NCBI GenBank assembly: GCA_029204225.1
Contig: CM055111.1
Coordinates: 29,720,340-29,784,339, forward strand
DNA from: Diphasiastrum complanatum
Taxonomy: Eukaryota; Streptophyta; Lycopodiopsida; Lycopodiales; Lycopodiaceae
Reading direction: 5' to 3'
Length of the DNA stretch: 64,000 bases
In this document: one piece after another, positions 1 through 10,725 of the stretch
Position numbering within the stretch: position 1 is the first letter of the stretch
Layout: each line of letters starts with the position of its first letter
The notes under the pieces: model-generated
Seen by the model: only the letters and a program-made list of their open reading frames with translations
The model's database searches: none
What the model was told of the DNA's origin: nothing
Translations under genes and position numbers: made by a program

Positions 1-1638
1 TTTTGGTAAAGTCGATCTCCTTGTTTGCCATAGCTGCATCCTTGGAAAGTAGACTAGGATTCCTTTTAAATCGAGTCATAGGCATGCAACAGAAGGTCTA
101 TTAGATGTTGTTCATTCAGATATATGTGGACCTATGCAAGCTCCATCATTGCTAGATACAAAGTATTTTATTACTTTTATTGACGAATTTCTCAAAAGAA
201 TAGCTGTTTACTTCATTAAGCAGAAATCAGATGCTTTCATCAAGTTTAGACAATTCAAAGAGCATGCAGAAAATTAAACTGGAAAACGAATCAAAGCATT
301 GAGGTCTTTGATAACAGGGGAGAATACATCTCCATCGAATTCAAGGAGTACTACCTTGACAACGTCTTTGGAAATACATCAAATGGATGTACAGACAACA
401 AATCTTAATAGACTTATCAAAGAAGCCATTTACATGGTGCAACCCAAAGATTATATTATCGAAGGTGAACACAATCATGTGTGTAAGCTCCATGAAGCAC
501 TTTATGGCTGAAGTAATTTGCTCGAGCATGGTTTCAAAGGATCAATACTTTTCTTATTGATCACAGCTACATACCAAGCTCTTCATATTCGAATGTTTAC
601 TTCAAGACAGTGCAACAGTCTTTTATCATTATTACTTTATATGTGGATGACACATTGCTCTTCGACAACATTACCAATATGATAAAGGAAGGAAAGACAA
701 TGCTATCTTTTGAATTCGACATGACTGATCTGGGCAAAGCTCATTTCTGCCTTGGTATTCAAATCCACAGAGATAGAGATCAAAAGTTGATCTACATTAC
801 TCAGCAGAGGTACATCTACAATATATTAGTCAGATACAATCTGATTAATTGCAAGTTAGCTCTCTCACCAATGGAACTAGGTCTCAAGTTGTCAAAGGAC
901 CAGTGTCCTCAAACAATCGAAGAAAAGGAGCAGATGCGTGAGTCTCCTTATCATTCGATAAAAGGATCTCTTATGTACTCAATGATCTATACCAGGCCAA
1001 ACATAGCTTTTGCAGTCAGCTCCCTAAGTCAATTTATGACTAACTTTGGTATAATACATTGAAAGACTCTTATCAGAGTCATGAAATATCTTTGAGCTAC
1101 TATGGACTTTTGCATTTGTTATGGAGCAGTCGGCAATGACAAACTCAATTTACTCAGTGGTTATACATATGCAATTTGGGCAGGAGATGTAGACACTCGT
1201 AAATCCACTTCTGGATTTACATTCTTCCTCAACAATGGTCCAATTTCCTGAAACAGTCGCAAGCAACCTTTGATAACTCTATCTTCTACAGAATCAGAGT
1301 ATATCGTAGCCTCACAAGCTAGAAAGAAAGCAATTTGGTTGAGAAACTTACTTTTAGATATCAGTCTGAATCAATATGCTCCAACATTATTATTTTGTGA
1401 TAATCAAAGTGCCATTGCCTTGTCAGCCAACCCTAGGTTTCATTCTAGGAGTAAGCACATTGAAATTAAATATCACTATGTCAGAAGCAAGGTTCTCGAC
1501 AAAGAGGTCAGATTGCAGTACTGTCGAACGCAAGATATGACAACAAATATTTTTACCAAAGCATTAAGCTTGGATGCGCATAAAAAGTTCTGTGCAGAAC
1601 TAAGTTTGAAGGTCAAGGCATTCATGGATTCAAATTAA
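1..1638 (+). pseudogene. Ty1/copia element A: integrase, RT and RNase H relic
   Basis: Decayed 3' part of a copia pol gene. Positions 1 to about 350 read as integrase core (VHSDICGPM near 108-135, then SDAFIKFRQF), with stops and frame changes. Near 355 the text jumps from the integrase core straight into reverse transcriptase (EIHQMDVQTT), so the end of integrase and the start of RT are deleted. The RT active site YVDD is at 640-651. RNase H follows (LSSTESEY near 1273, SRSKHIEIKYHYVR near 1445), with in-frame stops near 1062, 1095 and 1250. The last codons lie beside a polypurine tract and LTR, the normal copia order. The family is certain from motifs; the copy is inactive. Confidence 0.9.
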
Positions 1639-1645
1639 GGGGGAG

Positions 1646-2612
1646 TGTTGGATTATTCTCCTACTAATCAACTAATCGACATTTTAATCTTTGTCCAATT
1701 TTTATTCAGACCTATAGATTTCTTTGTGTTTTTACACAGTCTGCATAACTACTCGAAAATGGCTCACAATGTCGGCATTTTCAGGATTTTCGTCTTTTGG
1801 TATTTTCTCTCACTTCAGCTTTTTCGCAAAATGCCAGATGCCTCAAATGTTAGAAAATGACGTTGGCGAAGACCTTCACATTTTTTGCATGAGAGTTTAC
1901 GTTCATTTCTGCGGAGTTACAGTTTATGTTTAAATCTACAGACAGAGTTTTTACTAACCAAAGCCACCGACTTGCATTAATTCATCAGCAAGTAATTTTT
2001 GAGAAGTCCTAACTGGATGGATGCCAGCACATCACAACCAACTGGATGACGGATTTGACGACCTAATTGCTTAGTATAGATAGTTGTTCATATTCCTACA
2101 TCTCAATTATCGAAGCATGAAAATCAAGTATTGAATAGTTAGCGTTCTCTCTCAAGCCTGCGAGCTTGAACACTCTTGAGTATTCTAGCTCAGTGCTTTA
2201 GAGTTAATTAGAGATTGCTATTGCGCTTAATTCAGACTTTTATTTTAGTGGTTCAGAGATAGCTTAGAGTACGCGGCTTCAATCCGCAGACTTGTTGTAC
2301 TCATTTACATCTGTTTCGTTTTCATACTGAATCAATACTATCTTCTTATTGCATTTAGGTTCATCTCAGAATGTATGCGTTTCCGTAGTTCTTCGCAATT
2401 GATTATTCAATGCTTAATGTTTGGCTACGTAATCACTGTAGTGCTAATGATTTCACAAACGTGATTTCTATCGCTATTGTTTTGTTCGAAATTGATAGGC
2501 GTAGTCATGCATAAAAAAAAAAGATAGTTTATTCCACTGCACACGATAAGATTTAATTCTTTTCGTTCGAATTCTTTTTATTCGATTCTATTTGACCTAT
2601 CTTTTCATCACA
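1646..2612 (+). repeat. 3' LTR of copia element A
   Basis: It starts TGTTGG directly after the polypurine tract AAGGGGGAG (about 1637-1645) that follows the RNase H stop. The right edge is inferred: a CA at 2612 precedes sequence that reads as another copia RT. The left part holds short GCGAAG, TTCGCA and GACGTTGGCGAAG strings like those in other LTRs here. The matching 5' LTR would be outside the window, so the right boundary rests only on TG...CA ends and the change of sequence content. Confidence 0.7.
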
Positions 2613-2638
2613 CCTGGCCTAGTACATTGCCCATTTGG
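2613..2638 (+). pseudogene. Left half of split copia B reverse transcriptase
   Basis: These 26 bases read PGLVHCPFG, a decayed form of the copia RT block LGLVHYCLGIEI. The reading continues as GIEIKRDC after 7951, on the far side of element C. This shows that C landed inside B. Only a few codons of B survive on this side. Confidence 0.6.
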
Positions 2639-2887
2639 TGTCAATAATCAGATATGGAACATCAAGCATTTACCACAAGAAGACGAAAGAAGAACATGCA
2701 CAATCACTCTATCACCCTAACTCATACAGAATGTAAAATGTACAAATAAACCCTGAACCCTGATAGAGAGAGAAAATCTACGAGTAGACTAATAGACTAG
2801 CCTACGGCTAATGACAGTTGGTCACAACTATCAACATTAATGTACATCGTAAACAATAACAATGAAGTTTATCATTGATTTCTAACA
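2639..2887 (-). repeat. 3' LTR of copia C
   Basis: Near-identical to 7689-7950. On the minus strand it starts TGTTAGAAATC and ends ATTATTGACA. It lacks about 13 bases present in the other LTR near its outer end (the ataagcaatcacc string). Confidence 0.92.
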
Positions 2888-2900
2888 CTCTCCCTCAATG
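2888..2900 (-). other. Polypurine tract of copia C
   Basis: On the minus strand this reads ATTGAGGGAGAG directly before the LTR start TGTTAG. This is the expected position of the plus-strand primer of an LTR retrotransposon. Confidence 0.75.
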
Positions 2901-2949
2901 ATAAAATTACATTCTTCTATTCCTAATAGAGAACGAAACCTCTCAAATT

Positions 2950-3560
2950 TACATCTACCTAATGACTTAGTAAAAATATTTGCCATTTGATCTTCAGATT
3001 TACAACAAATAAGATCAATGGCTCCATCAAAAGTTTTCTCTCGAACAAAATGGTAGTGTATTTTGATGTGCTTGGTTCGAGCATGTAAAACTGGATTTTT
3101 GGCAAGGTGAATGCAACTTTGATTATCGCAAGATATAGTGCTCGATATTCAGCTTCGTCGATGATAAGGCTACTGTAGGTTGCTTTTTGTTGCTCCATGA
3201 AATTGCAGTTGTACCATAACTGAATGTATGACCACTGGTAGATCTTCTGTCATCAATATTACCTGCCTAATCGGCATCTGTATAACCTACCAACATTGGC
3301 GCTTTAGGCTGATCATACTTCAAACCAAAATTCAATGTCCCTCGAATGTATCTGAGAATACGTTTAGTAGACTTCCAGTGTGCTTGACTAGGATCTTGCA
3401 TAAATTGACTAACAACACCAACATTATAAAAAATATCAGGTCGTGTGTGTGTCAAATAAAGCAGACTACCCACCATCTATCTATGTAAATAAGCATCCAC
3501 TTTCTCATATTCATCATATCCAGTAAGCTTCATATTGACATCCATAGGTGTACTCAAAGG
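2950..3560 (-). pseudogene. Copia C RNase H region
   Basis: The C-terminal pol segment reads STPMDVNMKLTGYDEYEKVD, then MVGSLLYLTHTRPDIFYN, then WKSTKRILRYIRGTLNFGL, GYTDAD and RRSTSGHTF. These are standard copia RT-connection and RNase H blocks. At least one stop falls after LHR near 3477, another after GYTDAD near 3266, and the C-terminus after TVALSSTK is frame-shifted and lost in noise. It lies between the RT and the polypurine tract, as expected. Confidence 0.85.
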
Positions 3561-3641
3561 CTTACAATCCTGCATATTGAACTTATAAAACAAATCTCGT
3601 GCATATTTGCTTTGTGTAAGAAAGACCATGTCTTCCTTTTG

Positions 3642-4257
3642 TCATACTTCAATGCCAAGACAATAGTGCATCAATCCTAGATCAGTCATGTCAAAAGCAT
3701 TGGAAAGATCTGATTTGATTTCATCGATTAACTTCTCATTACTTCTTGTAATAATCAAATCATCCATGTACAAGACAATGAACACTGTATTTGAATCTTG
3801 TCTTAGAATGTAAAGATTAGGATCAGCATCACTCTTTACCATTCCTCTTCGCTTGAAGTGTTCATCAATGCAAGAGTACCATGTCCGTGGGACTTGCTTC
3901 AATCCATAAATGGCTTTGTTGAGCTTACAAACAAGATGCTCTCTCCCTGTCTCAACAAATTCTTGAGGTTGTACTAAGTACACCTCTTCATCCAACACTC
4001 CATTAAGAAAAGCATATTTAACATGGCATTTGCTGGATCTTCCAACCATAGAAAGCAGAAATAACAATGATAGAACGTATAGTCACCATCTTAGCTATGG
4101 GTGCGAAGGTTTTCTCAATATCAATACCTTCTTGTTGCTCAAATCCTCTCGCAACCAATCGTGCTTTGTACTTGTTGAGTTGCCCATCTGTTCCATATTT
4201 GATCTTATAAATCCATTTGCAAGTGATAGGCTTCTTACCATCAGGTAGCTCAACCAA
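3642..4257 (-). pseudogene. Copia C reverse transcriptase
   Basis: Two overlapping frames carry one RT. The upstream frame (4257-4018) has ITCKWIYKIKYGTDG and YKARLVARGFEQQEGID. The downstream frame (4067-3642) has FLNGVLDEEVYLVQPQEF, LNKAIYGLKQVPRTWY and the active site YMDD at 3759-3770, then FDMTDLGLMHYCLGIEV. A frameshift near 4020-4060 separates them. The enzyme would copy the element RNA in the cytoplasmic particle, but this copy is broken. Confidence 0.9.
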
Positions 4258-4260
4258 ATT

Positions 4261-5900
4261 TCACGTCCTCTTTTTCGATATGGCTTTCATTTTTGTTTCC
4301 ATAGCTGCACGCCAGTCCTTGTGCTCCTTTGCTTCATCAAAAGTTTTTGGTTCTTGAGCCTTGAGTATAGAGCCCATCAGGGCTAGATTCATCTCTAATC
4401 TTTCAAGAGGTTTTCGATTTCTACTTGATCTTCTAAGCTCTCCCTGCTCACTTGATTCGGGAGTATCGCCCTTATTAGCATCACTTGTTACTGACAAATA
4501 CCACTTAGGCACTCTCCTAGGAGTCTCATTATTAACCCTGTCTTTTTCCATTGGCTCTTCCATATCAACACCAACTTCTTCCTTCACTTGCACTTTAGCT
4601 TTATCATCAAAGGGATCAATTGTCAATTTTATCTGGTCATTTTGTCCCATCTCATCAAAAGTAGCATCTCTAAAAATCATGATCTTTTGTGCATCTGTGT
4701 CATACATCTTGTATGCCTTGGCTCTTTCATCATATCCAAGAAAAATACACTTAACAGCTTTTGCATCCAACTTCTTTCGTTTTTCATCAGGCACATGAGC
4801 GTAAGCATCACAACCAAATACTCGTAAATGAGAAACATTAGGTTTCTTTCCAATAAAAGCTTCGTAAGGTGTCTTACCCTCCACGCACTTAGTAGGACAC
4901 CGATTCAAGATATGAGTATGCTTCTGCCCAAAAGTATTTGGAAAACCCTTGCTCGTAAGCATTGCCCTAGCCATCTCCACAATGGATCTATTTTTCCGTT
5001 CTGCAACTCTATTATGTTGTGGTGAATAGGGTGTAGTAGTTTGTCTCTTGATCCCCTGATCCTTGCCAAAATTTATGAACTCTATTGAAAAATACTCACC
5101 GCCACCATCTGATCTGAGAGTCTTAATATAACAACCTGTTTGTTTTTCAATTAGAGTCTTGAACTCTCTAAACTTGGCAAAAGCATCAGATTTCTTGCTT
5201 ATGAAATGAATCTAGATATGTCTACTATAGTCATCAATAAATGTGATGAAATAGTAACAACCACTAATGGACCTAGTTTGTATTGGTCCACACAGATCAC
5301 TATGAACAAGATCAAGAATGTCATTGGCTCTTCTTGTTCCATCTTTGGGAAATCTCTCTCTATTCTATTTTCCCAAAATGCAACCCTCACAAATTTTTCC
5401 TTCAAAAGAGATATCAGACATCCAACAACTAGATTACCTCTTTTAAGGATTTGCAAGCTTTGAGCACTAGTATGACCAAACCTTTGATGCCAAAGGTCAC
5501 TTCGACTATCAACAGTGCTTACCATAGCTTGAGTAAACGATCTCGCATTCAATTTGTAGAGTCGATTCCTGTAGCAATCACTTTGTAGTGATTCTTGATG
5601 TCCTTGACGAGACATTTGTTGCTATCAAACTCAACCTTGAGTTGTTGATCAGCCATCGTCCCAACAGATAGTAGATTGTTAGCTAAGCCAGGTACATATT
5701 GCACATTGCTTATCTACTTTATCTTCCCGCTGGCTAACTTCACTGGTACCACTCCAACTCCTTTAACATATAGCAATTTTTCATCAGCTTGTCCAACTTC
5801 ATCACCATTGTTAATTTCCTTGAATTCGAAAAACCACTCTTTCCTTGAAGTCATGTGCTTGGATGTACCACTATCAATGTACTAGGTATCCTTGGCTTCA
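4261..5900 (-). pseudogene. Copia C protease and integrase
   Basis: The protease site YIDSG is at 5867-5880, followed by the LLSVG block and the pre-integrase block SDLWHQRFGHTSAQSL near 5430-5500. The integrase core is frame-shifted near 5350. It resumes with LRSDGGGEYFS near 5110 and YSPQHNRVAERKNR near 5010. An uninterrupted stretch (4980-4261, 239 residues) then carries the integrase C-terminus (GKTPYEAFIGKKP, LGYDERAKAYKMY) and the acidic linker to RT. The order protease-integrase-RT is diagnostic of copia. Confidence 0.88.
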
Positions 5901-6089
5901 TCACTTGTCATTAGTGCTGTAATGAACAATTTTGAACTCTCACCTGTATCATCTTCATATTGATCATCATCATATTAATGTTGATCAGTATAATTGTCTT
6001 CATAATAATAGTCATTAAATTGATGTTGATCAGCATAATTTCTCGCTTGTCATTTGTCTTTTCTTTGTTCCATCTCCTTCTGTTTCTAG

Positions 6090-6924
6090 AAGGATTCATG
6101 CTCCCAGTGGCCAAGTTTGTTGCAGTACCTACAATTTCCAAGTTTATTTTGTCTTGAATAGTCGCGTCCTTGACCTCGGCCTTGATTCCAATGCCTCGAT
6201 TCGGACTATCATTGACTTGCTCATGAAATTGTTGAAACGATCCTCGGATTGAGTTTCCTCCTCTCGATTAATACCTTCCACAGCCAAATCTTCCACCTCG
6301 TCCTCTAACTACAAGAGCTTGATCATAGCTCCTGTTACGGTGATTTAAGTTCTCTTGGCGTTGCTCTTCTTGCAAAAGCAATCCACCTAGTTCTTCATAG
6401 GTTGGAAGATTTTCTCTTGTGGCTATACTCGTCACAAACATCATATGTGACTCACTCAGACTATTCATTGTGAATTGCACGATCTCACAATCTTGTATTC
6501 GCTCTCCAACTGCTGCTAATTGATCACGGATCTCTTTGATCTCCAATATGTGATCGGCAGTAGCTGCACCATCATCCATCCCATGTATGCAACTTCGTCT
6601 TCATAAATAGTATTCGAGATGTATTTGTCGTTTTAAACAATGCCTTCAATGTATCCCACGCTTCTTTTGGTCCTTCTGAATCTGAAATATAGGGAATAAT
6701 TGCATCTCTAACTGATAAGTTGATGACATTCTGGGCTTTCCATTTTCTCCTATCAAATGCCCGCTGATTTTTTTCAATCATTGGCCTTGTCTCTTCACCT
6801 GTCACGATCTCTCATAGCTCCTTTTCCATCAAAATGTTCTTCAGTTTGAATTTCCAAACTGCATAGTTATCGACACCTTCCAATTTGCTTGACTCATTAA
6901 GGACACTCTCGCTTAGAGTTGCCA
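6090..6924 (-). pseudogene. Copia C gag
   Basis: An ATG at 6924 opens MATLSESVLNESSKLEGV, the usual start of a copia gag of this type. EAWDTLKALFKTTNTSRI and LLLQEEQRQEN follow in two frames (6805-6572 and 6579-6268). An RGRGG stretch precedes a zinc knuckle near 6096-6137, CRYCNKLGHWEHES, in which the fourth ligand Cys is replaced by Ser. It would encode the capsid and nucleic-acid-binding protein; frame breaks near 6575 and 6825 disable it. Confidence 0.85.
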
Positions 6925-6995
6925 TTACTGGATAGATGAATCTAGATCACAAAGTTTATCACATCACAGAACTGTAAATTTTTGGTTGTACACTT

Positions 6996-7163
6996 GATAT
7001 CGGTACGACGCGCGGGTGCACGACTGCTTGGGATTCTCTTTAGCTCGTGCGCGTGAATCCGATATTGGTACGGGTATGCGATATCTGTATGACGCGCGGA
7101 TGTACGACTGCTCAGTATTTTCTTTACCTTTGGCGCGTCGATCCGATATTGGTACAGAAAAGA
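6996..7163 (-). repeat. 84-bp tandem duplication in the copia C leader
   Basis: Two diverged units of about 84 bp start at 6996 and 7080, each with a gatatc-ggta-gacgcgcg block and a ccgatattggtac block. They are more GC- and CpG-rich than their surroundings. They sit in the untranslated leader between primer site and gag. Confidence 0.75.
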
Positions 7164-7676
7164 TGAAAAGTAGAGAGAATATAAGAACCTTCAAAGAGAA
7201 TATTCTAGATTTCCCACTTCGGCGCGGTGGCTACGTCGTCTCCTCTGTGTGATCATTCAAAAGACATAGATCAGTAATGTGAAAAGTATGAAGCCTCCTA
7301 ACTCTGAATGGCAGTACTAGACATTGTCTAGTGTGAGTTGCGGTACCCCAAATAGACAAATGAGAGATTTCTTGGCAAACCTCTCACACAAATGGCACTT
7401 TTCACAACAACTAGAAAGTATTGTAAAAAAAAAATCTCTCCACTCAACAGCTTTTCAATCTGTCTGATGCTGCCCGGGTCTTTTTGATGCCTTCGGGACC
7501 GTGTCTTCGTTTCCCACTGATGATTTTGAGCTCCAAACCTGCAAAATACACCAAAGAAGGATTTTTTCTAGCCATTTTGTCTCTCCAAGCTTTTGCCTCC
7601 AGTGAAGGACTTTCTCACTTCATTATAGAGCCTGTGAAAAGCTATATCCACTGATCAGGCACGCAGGACTATCGCT

Positions 7677-7688
7677 GCTCTGATACCA
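7677..7688 (-). promoter_or_regulatory. Primer binding site of copia C (initiator Met tRNA)
   Basis: The minus strand reads TGGTATCAGAGC immediately inside the 5' LTR. This is the standard plant copia primer site complementary to the 3' end of initiator methionine tRNA. Confidence 0.93.
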
Positions 7689-7950
7689 TGTCAATAATCA
7701 AATATGGAACATCAAGCATTCACCATAAGCAATCACCACAAGAAGGCAGAAGAAGAACATGCATAATCACTCTATCACCCTAACTCATACAGAATGTAAA
7801 ATGTACAAATAAACCCTGAACCCTGATAGAGAGAGAAAACCTACGAGTAGGCTAATAGACTAGCCTACGGCTAATGACAACTGGTCACAGCTGTCAACAT
7901 TAATGTACATCGTAAACAGTAACAATGAAGTTTATCATTGATTTCTAACA
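7689..7950 (-). repeat. 5' LTR of copia C
   Basis: 262-bp direct repeat of 2639-2887, ending at the primer site on its inner side. It starts TGTTAG and ends TTGACA on the minus strand. Confidence 0.92.
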
Positions 7951-9100
7951 CTTGGAATTGAGATCAAAAGAGACTGCAAATCTGTAGACTCGCCTATGGA
8001 TTTAGAGTTCAAACTATCAAAGGACATGTATCCAAATACTGAGCAAAAACAGAAGGAAATTGTGAATACCCCTATTGATCGATCATTGGCTTGCTCATGT
8101 ATGCAGTTACAAATAGAGCCACAGCTGATCTAGAATTAAGCTATGAAAGCATCACATAAGCAAGACTTAACCCTAGAAAGCAGGAAAGAGAGAGATTAAG
8201 GAGGCTAAAGAGAGAGATCAATATCATCAGCTGAATGACAAATGACACAATTTCCCTACTTATAGCCAAGAGGAAGCCCTAAAAGGAAGCTTCCAGTGGC
8301 TAGGGCCCAATTGGGAGGGATAATAGTGCGCCCTCCAAAAAGGCCCCCACTCTCCAGTAATATGTCCAAATGGCCTAATACTGAATAATAAGGCCAAAGG
8401 CCAACCATATAGTCTGAATGTCACTAATGAATAAAAAAGGGCCCAAGGCCTGCTTATGCATAAAGTAAAGTAACTGTAAATGTAAATGGACGCGGCGAAT
8501 GTAACGAGCCGAGTCCATAACTTATGCCATGATCCATGACCCGATCGTGCCTTTGCAATCAGCACACTATTCCAATACATGTTGAATCCAAGCCTACCAC
8601 ATTTGAAAGCTCTGCAAAGAGTATTGAGGTACATACAAGCCACAAAGCATTATGCTTGTGTTATGATGGAAATTCAGTGAATGCACTAATCTTGAAAGCT
8701 TCTTTAGACATATTGGGCTGGAGACGTGGATACCAAGAAATCTACCTCTGGCCACTTGTGTTTTCTTGCAAGAGGGCCTAGTTGAAAGCAGAAATGCATT
8801 TCTTTGTTTTCTGTAGAGTCCGAATATGTCGCAGCCACCTCTACAGTCGAGAAAATTATTTGGCTCAAAAGACTACTACTCTAGGATCTGAAATTTCAAC
8901 ATATTAGACCAACAACACTTCATTGTGACAATGAAAGCTGCATAGCACTTCACTTAACCCACAAAGTCACTCTAGAACTAAACATATCGAAGTTCAATTT
9001 CTTTTTAAGAGAGAAGGTTTAGAATAAGGAAGTGAAATTGATTTACTGTAATACCGATAGTATGTTGGCTGTCAATTTTTTAACTTTGAACTTGTACTCT
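7951..9100 (+). pseudogene. Copia B RT and RNase H relic, interrupted
   Basis: The right part of element B resumes with GIEIKRDCKSVDSPMD (about 7955-8005) and runs to TADLELSY near 8145. It is interrupted by LTR-like DNA (about 8143-8566). It continues with NPSLPHLKALQRVLRYI and KHYALCYDGNSVNAL (8580-8690), RNase H fragments to 8990, and FLREKV-NKEVKLIYCNTDS near 9000-9060. Many stops and frame changes are present. The reading shows two successive insertions into one old copia copy: C on its left and the LTR-like piece in the middle. Confidence 0.8.
8143..8566 (-). repeat. LTR-like insertion inside copia B
   Basis: About 420 bp separate two halves of one copia reading. On the minus strand the segment has a TATA-like box (GGCTATAAGTAGGG near 8256-8272) and no coding match. 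A solo LTR is the simplest reading. The exact ends and any target duplication were not resolved. Confidence 0.45.
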
Positions 9101-9121
9101 CAAAACCTTAGCCCTATTATT

Positions 9122-9583
9122 TTCATTTTGACTTATTTGCTCTCCTAGAGGTGTGCTCATATTGAATAATAACTAGGATTCCTTGAGAAAGGAGAAAATT
9201 GACATTTGATGTAAGATTGAATTATAAAGATTTTCGTATGCAATCACATCAACAACATATGGGGGAATGGTCTTTTTAGTGATATTTGCATCCAATAAAA
9301 TGGCCATAGAATTATGTTGAGGCTATTAGGCCAAGCCATTATTGAACATCTATTCATTTTGACTTATTTGCTTTACTATAGGTGTGCTCATATTAATAAT
9401 AACTAGGATTCCTTTTAGAAAGGAGTAAATTGACATTTGACGTAAGATTGAATTATAAAGATTTTAGTATGCAATCACATCAACAACGTATGGGGGAATG
9501 GTCTTTTTAGTGATATTTGCACCCAATAAAATGGCCATAGAATTATGGCGAGGTTATTAGGCCAAGCCATTATTGAACAACTA
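9122..9583. repeat. 231-bp tandem duplication
   Basis: Two head-to-tail units with a period of 231 bp (the cattttgacttatttgc string recurs at 9124 and 9355). They match closely throughout, including tgggggaatggtctttttag and ccaagccattattgaac. No coding potential is seen. The unit is not obviously an LTR. Confidence 0.85.
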
Positions 9584-10117
9584 TTTAACTGGTTGCAAAG
9601 GTCACTAAAATGGCTTTTCCCAAGCTTAAAGGATTGTCTTGGCATTTTTACATTAATGTTCAAAATATTTTTATGGCCCATAAATTATGTATTTTTATGA
9701 GGTGAAATGTGTTATTGCAAATTCTTTATGAACATTTTATGAGCTGTTTTATGGACTTACAAAGATTTTGTACTGCATCACGAGTTGATAATCTACTTTA
9801 CATTTCATTTTTACACTCTTTATTGATAAAATAACTCACCGATGGACCCGAAACCATGATTTCCGAAGGAATGTTGTTCTTTGCATGATTTAAGCCACTT
9901 CAAAAACATGAAGTAAAATGCCAACAAGATTCATTACTAACTATAGAATCAATAGAAAACTCACAACATACATAATAATGGTAATCTATCATCATCTAAA
10001 GGAATGACATACCTTCTTGATTTGAAAATTGTTAAAGCATGTCTTTTTTGCATTCTATGTACACAATTTCTGCACTTGATAATCTTTGTAGGAACAGGGC
10101 CTTGTGATGGGCTCTTC
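9584..10117. other. Unassigned non-coding stretch
   Basis: AT-rich sequence with no reading frame, repeat or domain that I can recognise. Confidence 0.5.
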
Positions 10118-10436
10118 TTACTTAGTCTTTTCTGGATACTCTGACATGGGTGAGTGGAGAACTATGTTCATTGCCAAGATTCCAACCCAGGTCAGCTGGA
10201 GGAGACTATCAAATGTTTCATGCACCTGAACCATGAATGAGGAGATTTTGGATTCCCCAGCAGTGACAGCACCCTCTGTGATGAGATAGTGCAATGTTTT
10301 CTTGGTGATCAATCTTCACCTTTGCCATTTCCCCTCCAAATTGTTGCCTTGCAATATAGGGCATAATGATGTAAACAAAAAGCAGATTCACAAACCTGAA
10401 GTCATTAATCCTCAATTCTGTATACTTCAATCCCAA
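10118..10436 (-). pseudogene. Coding-like fragment of unknown family
   Basis: Two minus-strand frames join smoothly if one frameshift near 10290-10310 is allowed. The first has FRFVNLLFVYIIMPYIARQQ and MAKVKIDHQE; the second has LHYLITEGAVTAGESKIS and FDSLLQLTWVGILAMNIVLH. Both have plausible protein composition, with a hydrophobic stretch that could be a membrane segment. I do not recognise the family. It lies 290 bp downstream of the larger relic on the same strand and could be part of the same gene copy. The alternative is chance open frames. Confidence 0.35.
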
Positions 10437-10725
10437 TGTCAGATTGAATTTTCTCTTGTATTGATCGTCGTGTCAGATATTGATCCTCAAAAAAAAATTT
10501 ATCTCATAAGGAATGCTACAATACTTGTATGCTACAAGGCAAAATCCAAAAGCCAGGTTTAATTGGATGGTGTAAGCTGAGCAAGTGATCAGAGCTCAGA
10601 ATCTGATCACAATTTCGGGAGAACACATAAGTAATTCAGCAAATTTCAGAGAAAGTGGCAGTGACAGAAGCAGCAAAAAGAAACCCCGTCTGTGCACTGC
10701 AGCAAGTTACCTTCTGCGAAGAATT

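Larger units (their letters stand above)
2639..7950 (-). mobile_element. Complete but degraded Ty1/copia element C
   Basis: Full-length copia element of about 5.3 kb on the minus strand, with a 262-bp 5' LTR (7689-7950), a Met-initiator primer site, gag, protease, integrase, RT, RNase H, a polypurine tract and a 249-bp 3' LTR (2639-2887). The flanks are tttgg (2634-2638) and cttgg (7951-7955), a target duplication with one mismatch. Frame breaks in gag, integrase, RT and RNase H make it non-functional. The LTRs differ at roughly a dozen sites plus a 13-base indel, so it is older than element L. Confidence 0.92.

Noticed and set aside
8260-8643. 127-residue minus-strand frame
   Set aside because: Spans the LTR-like insertion and antisense copia B RNase H text, with no recognisable content.
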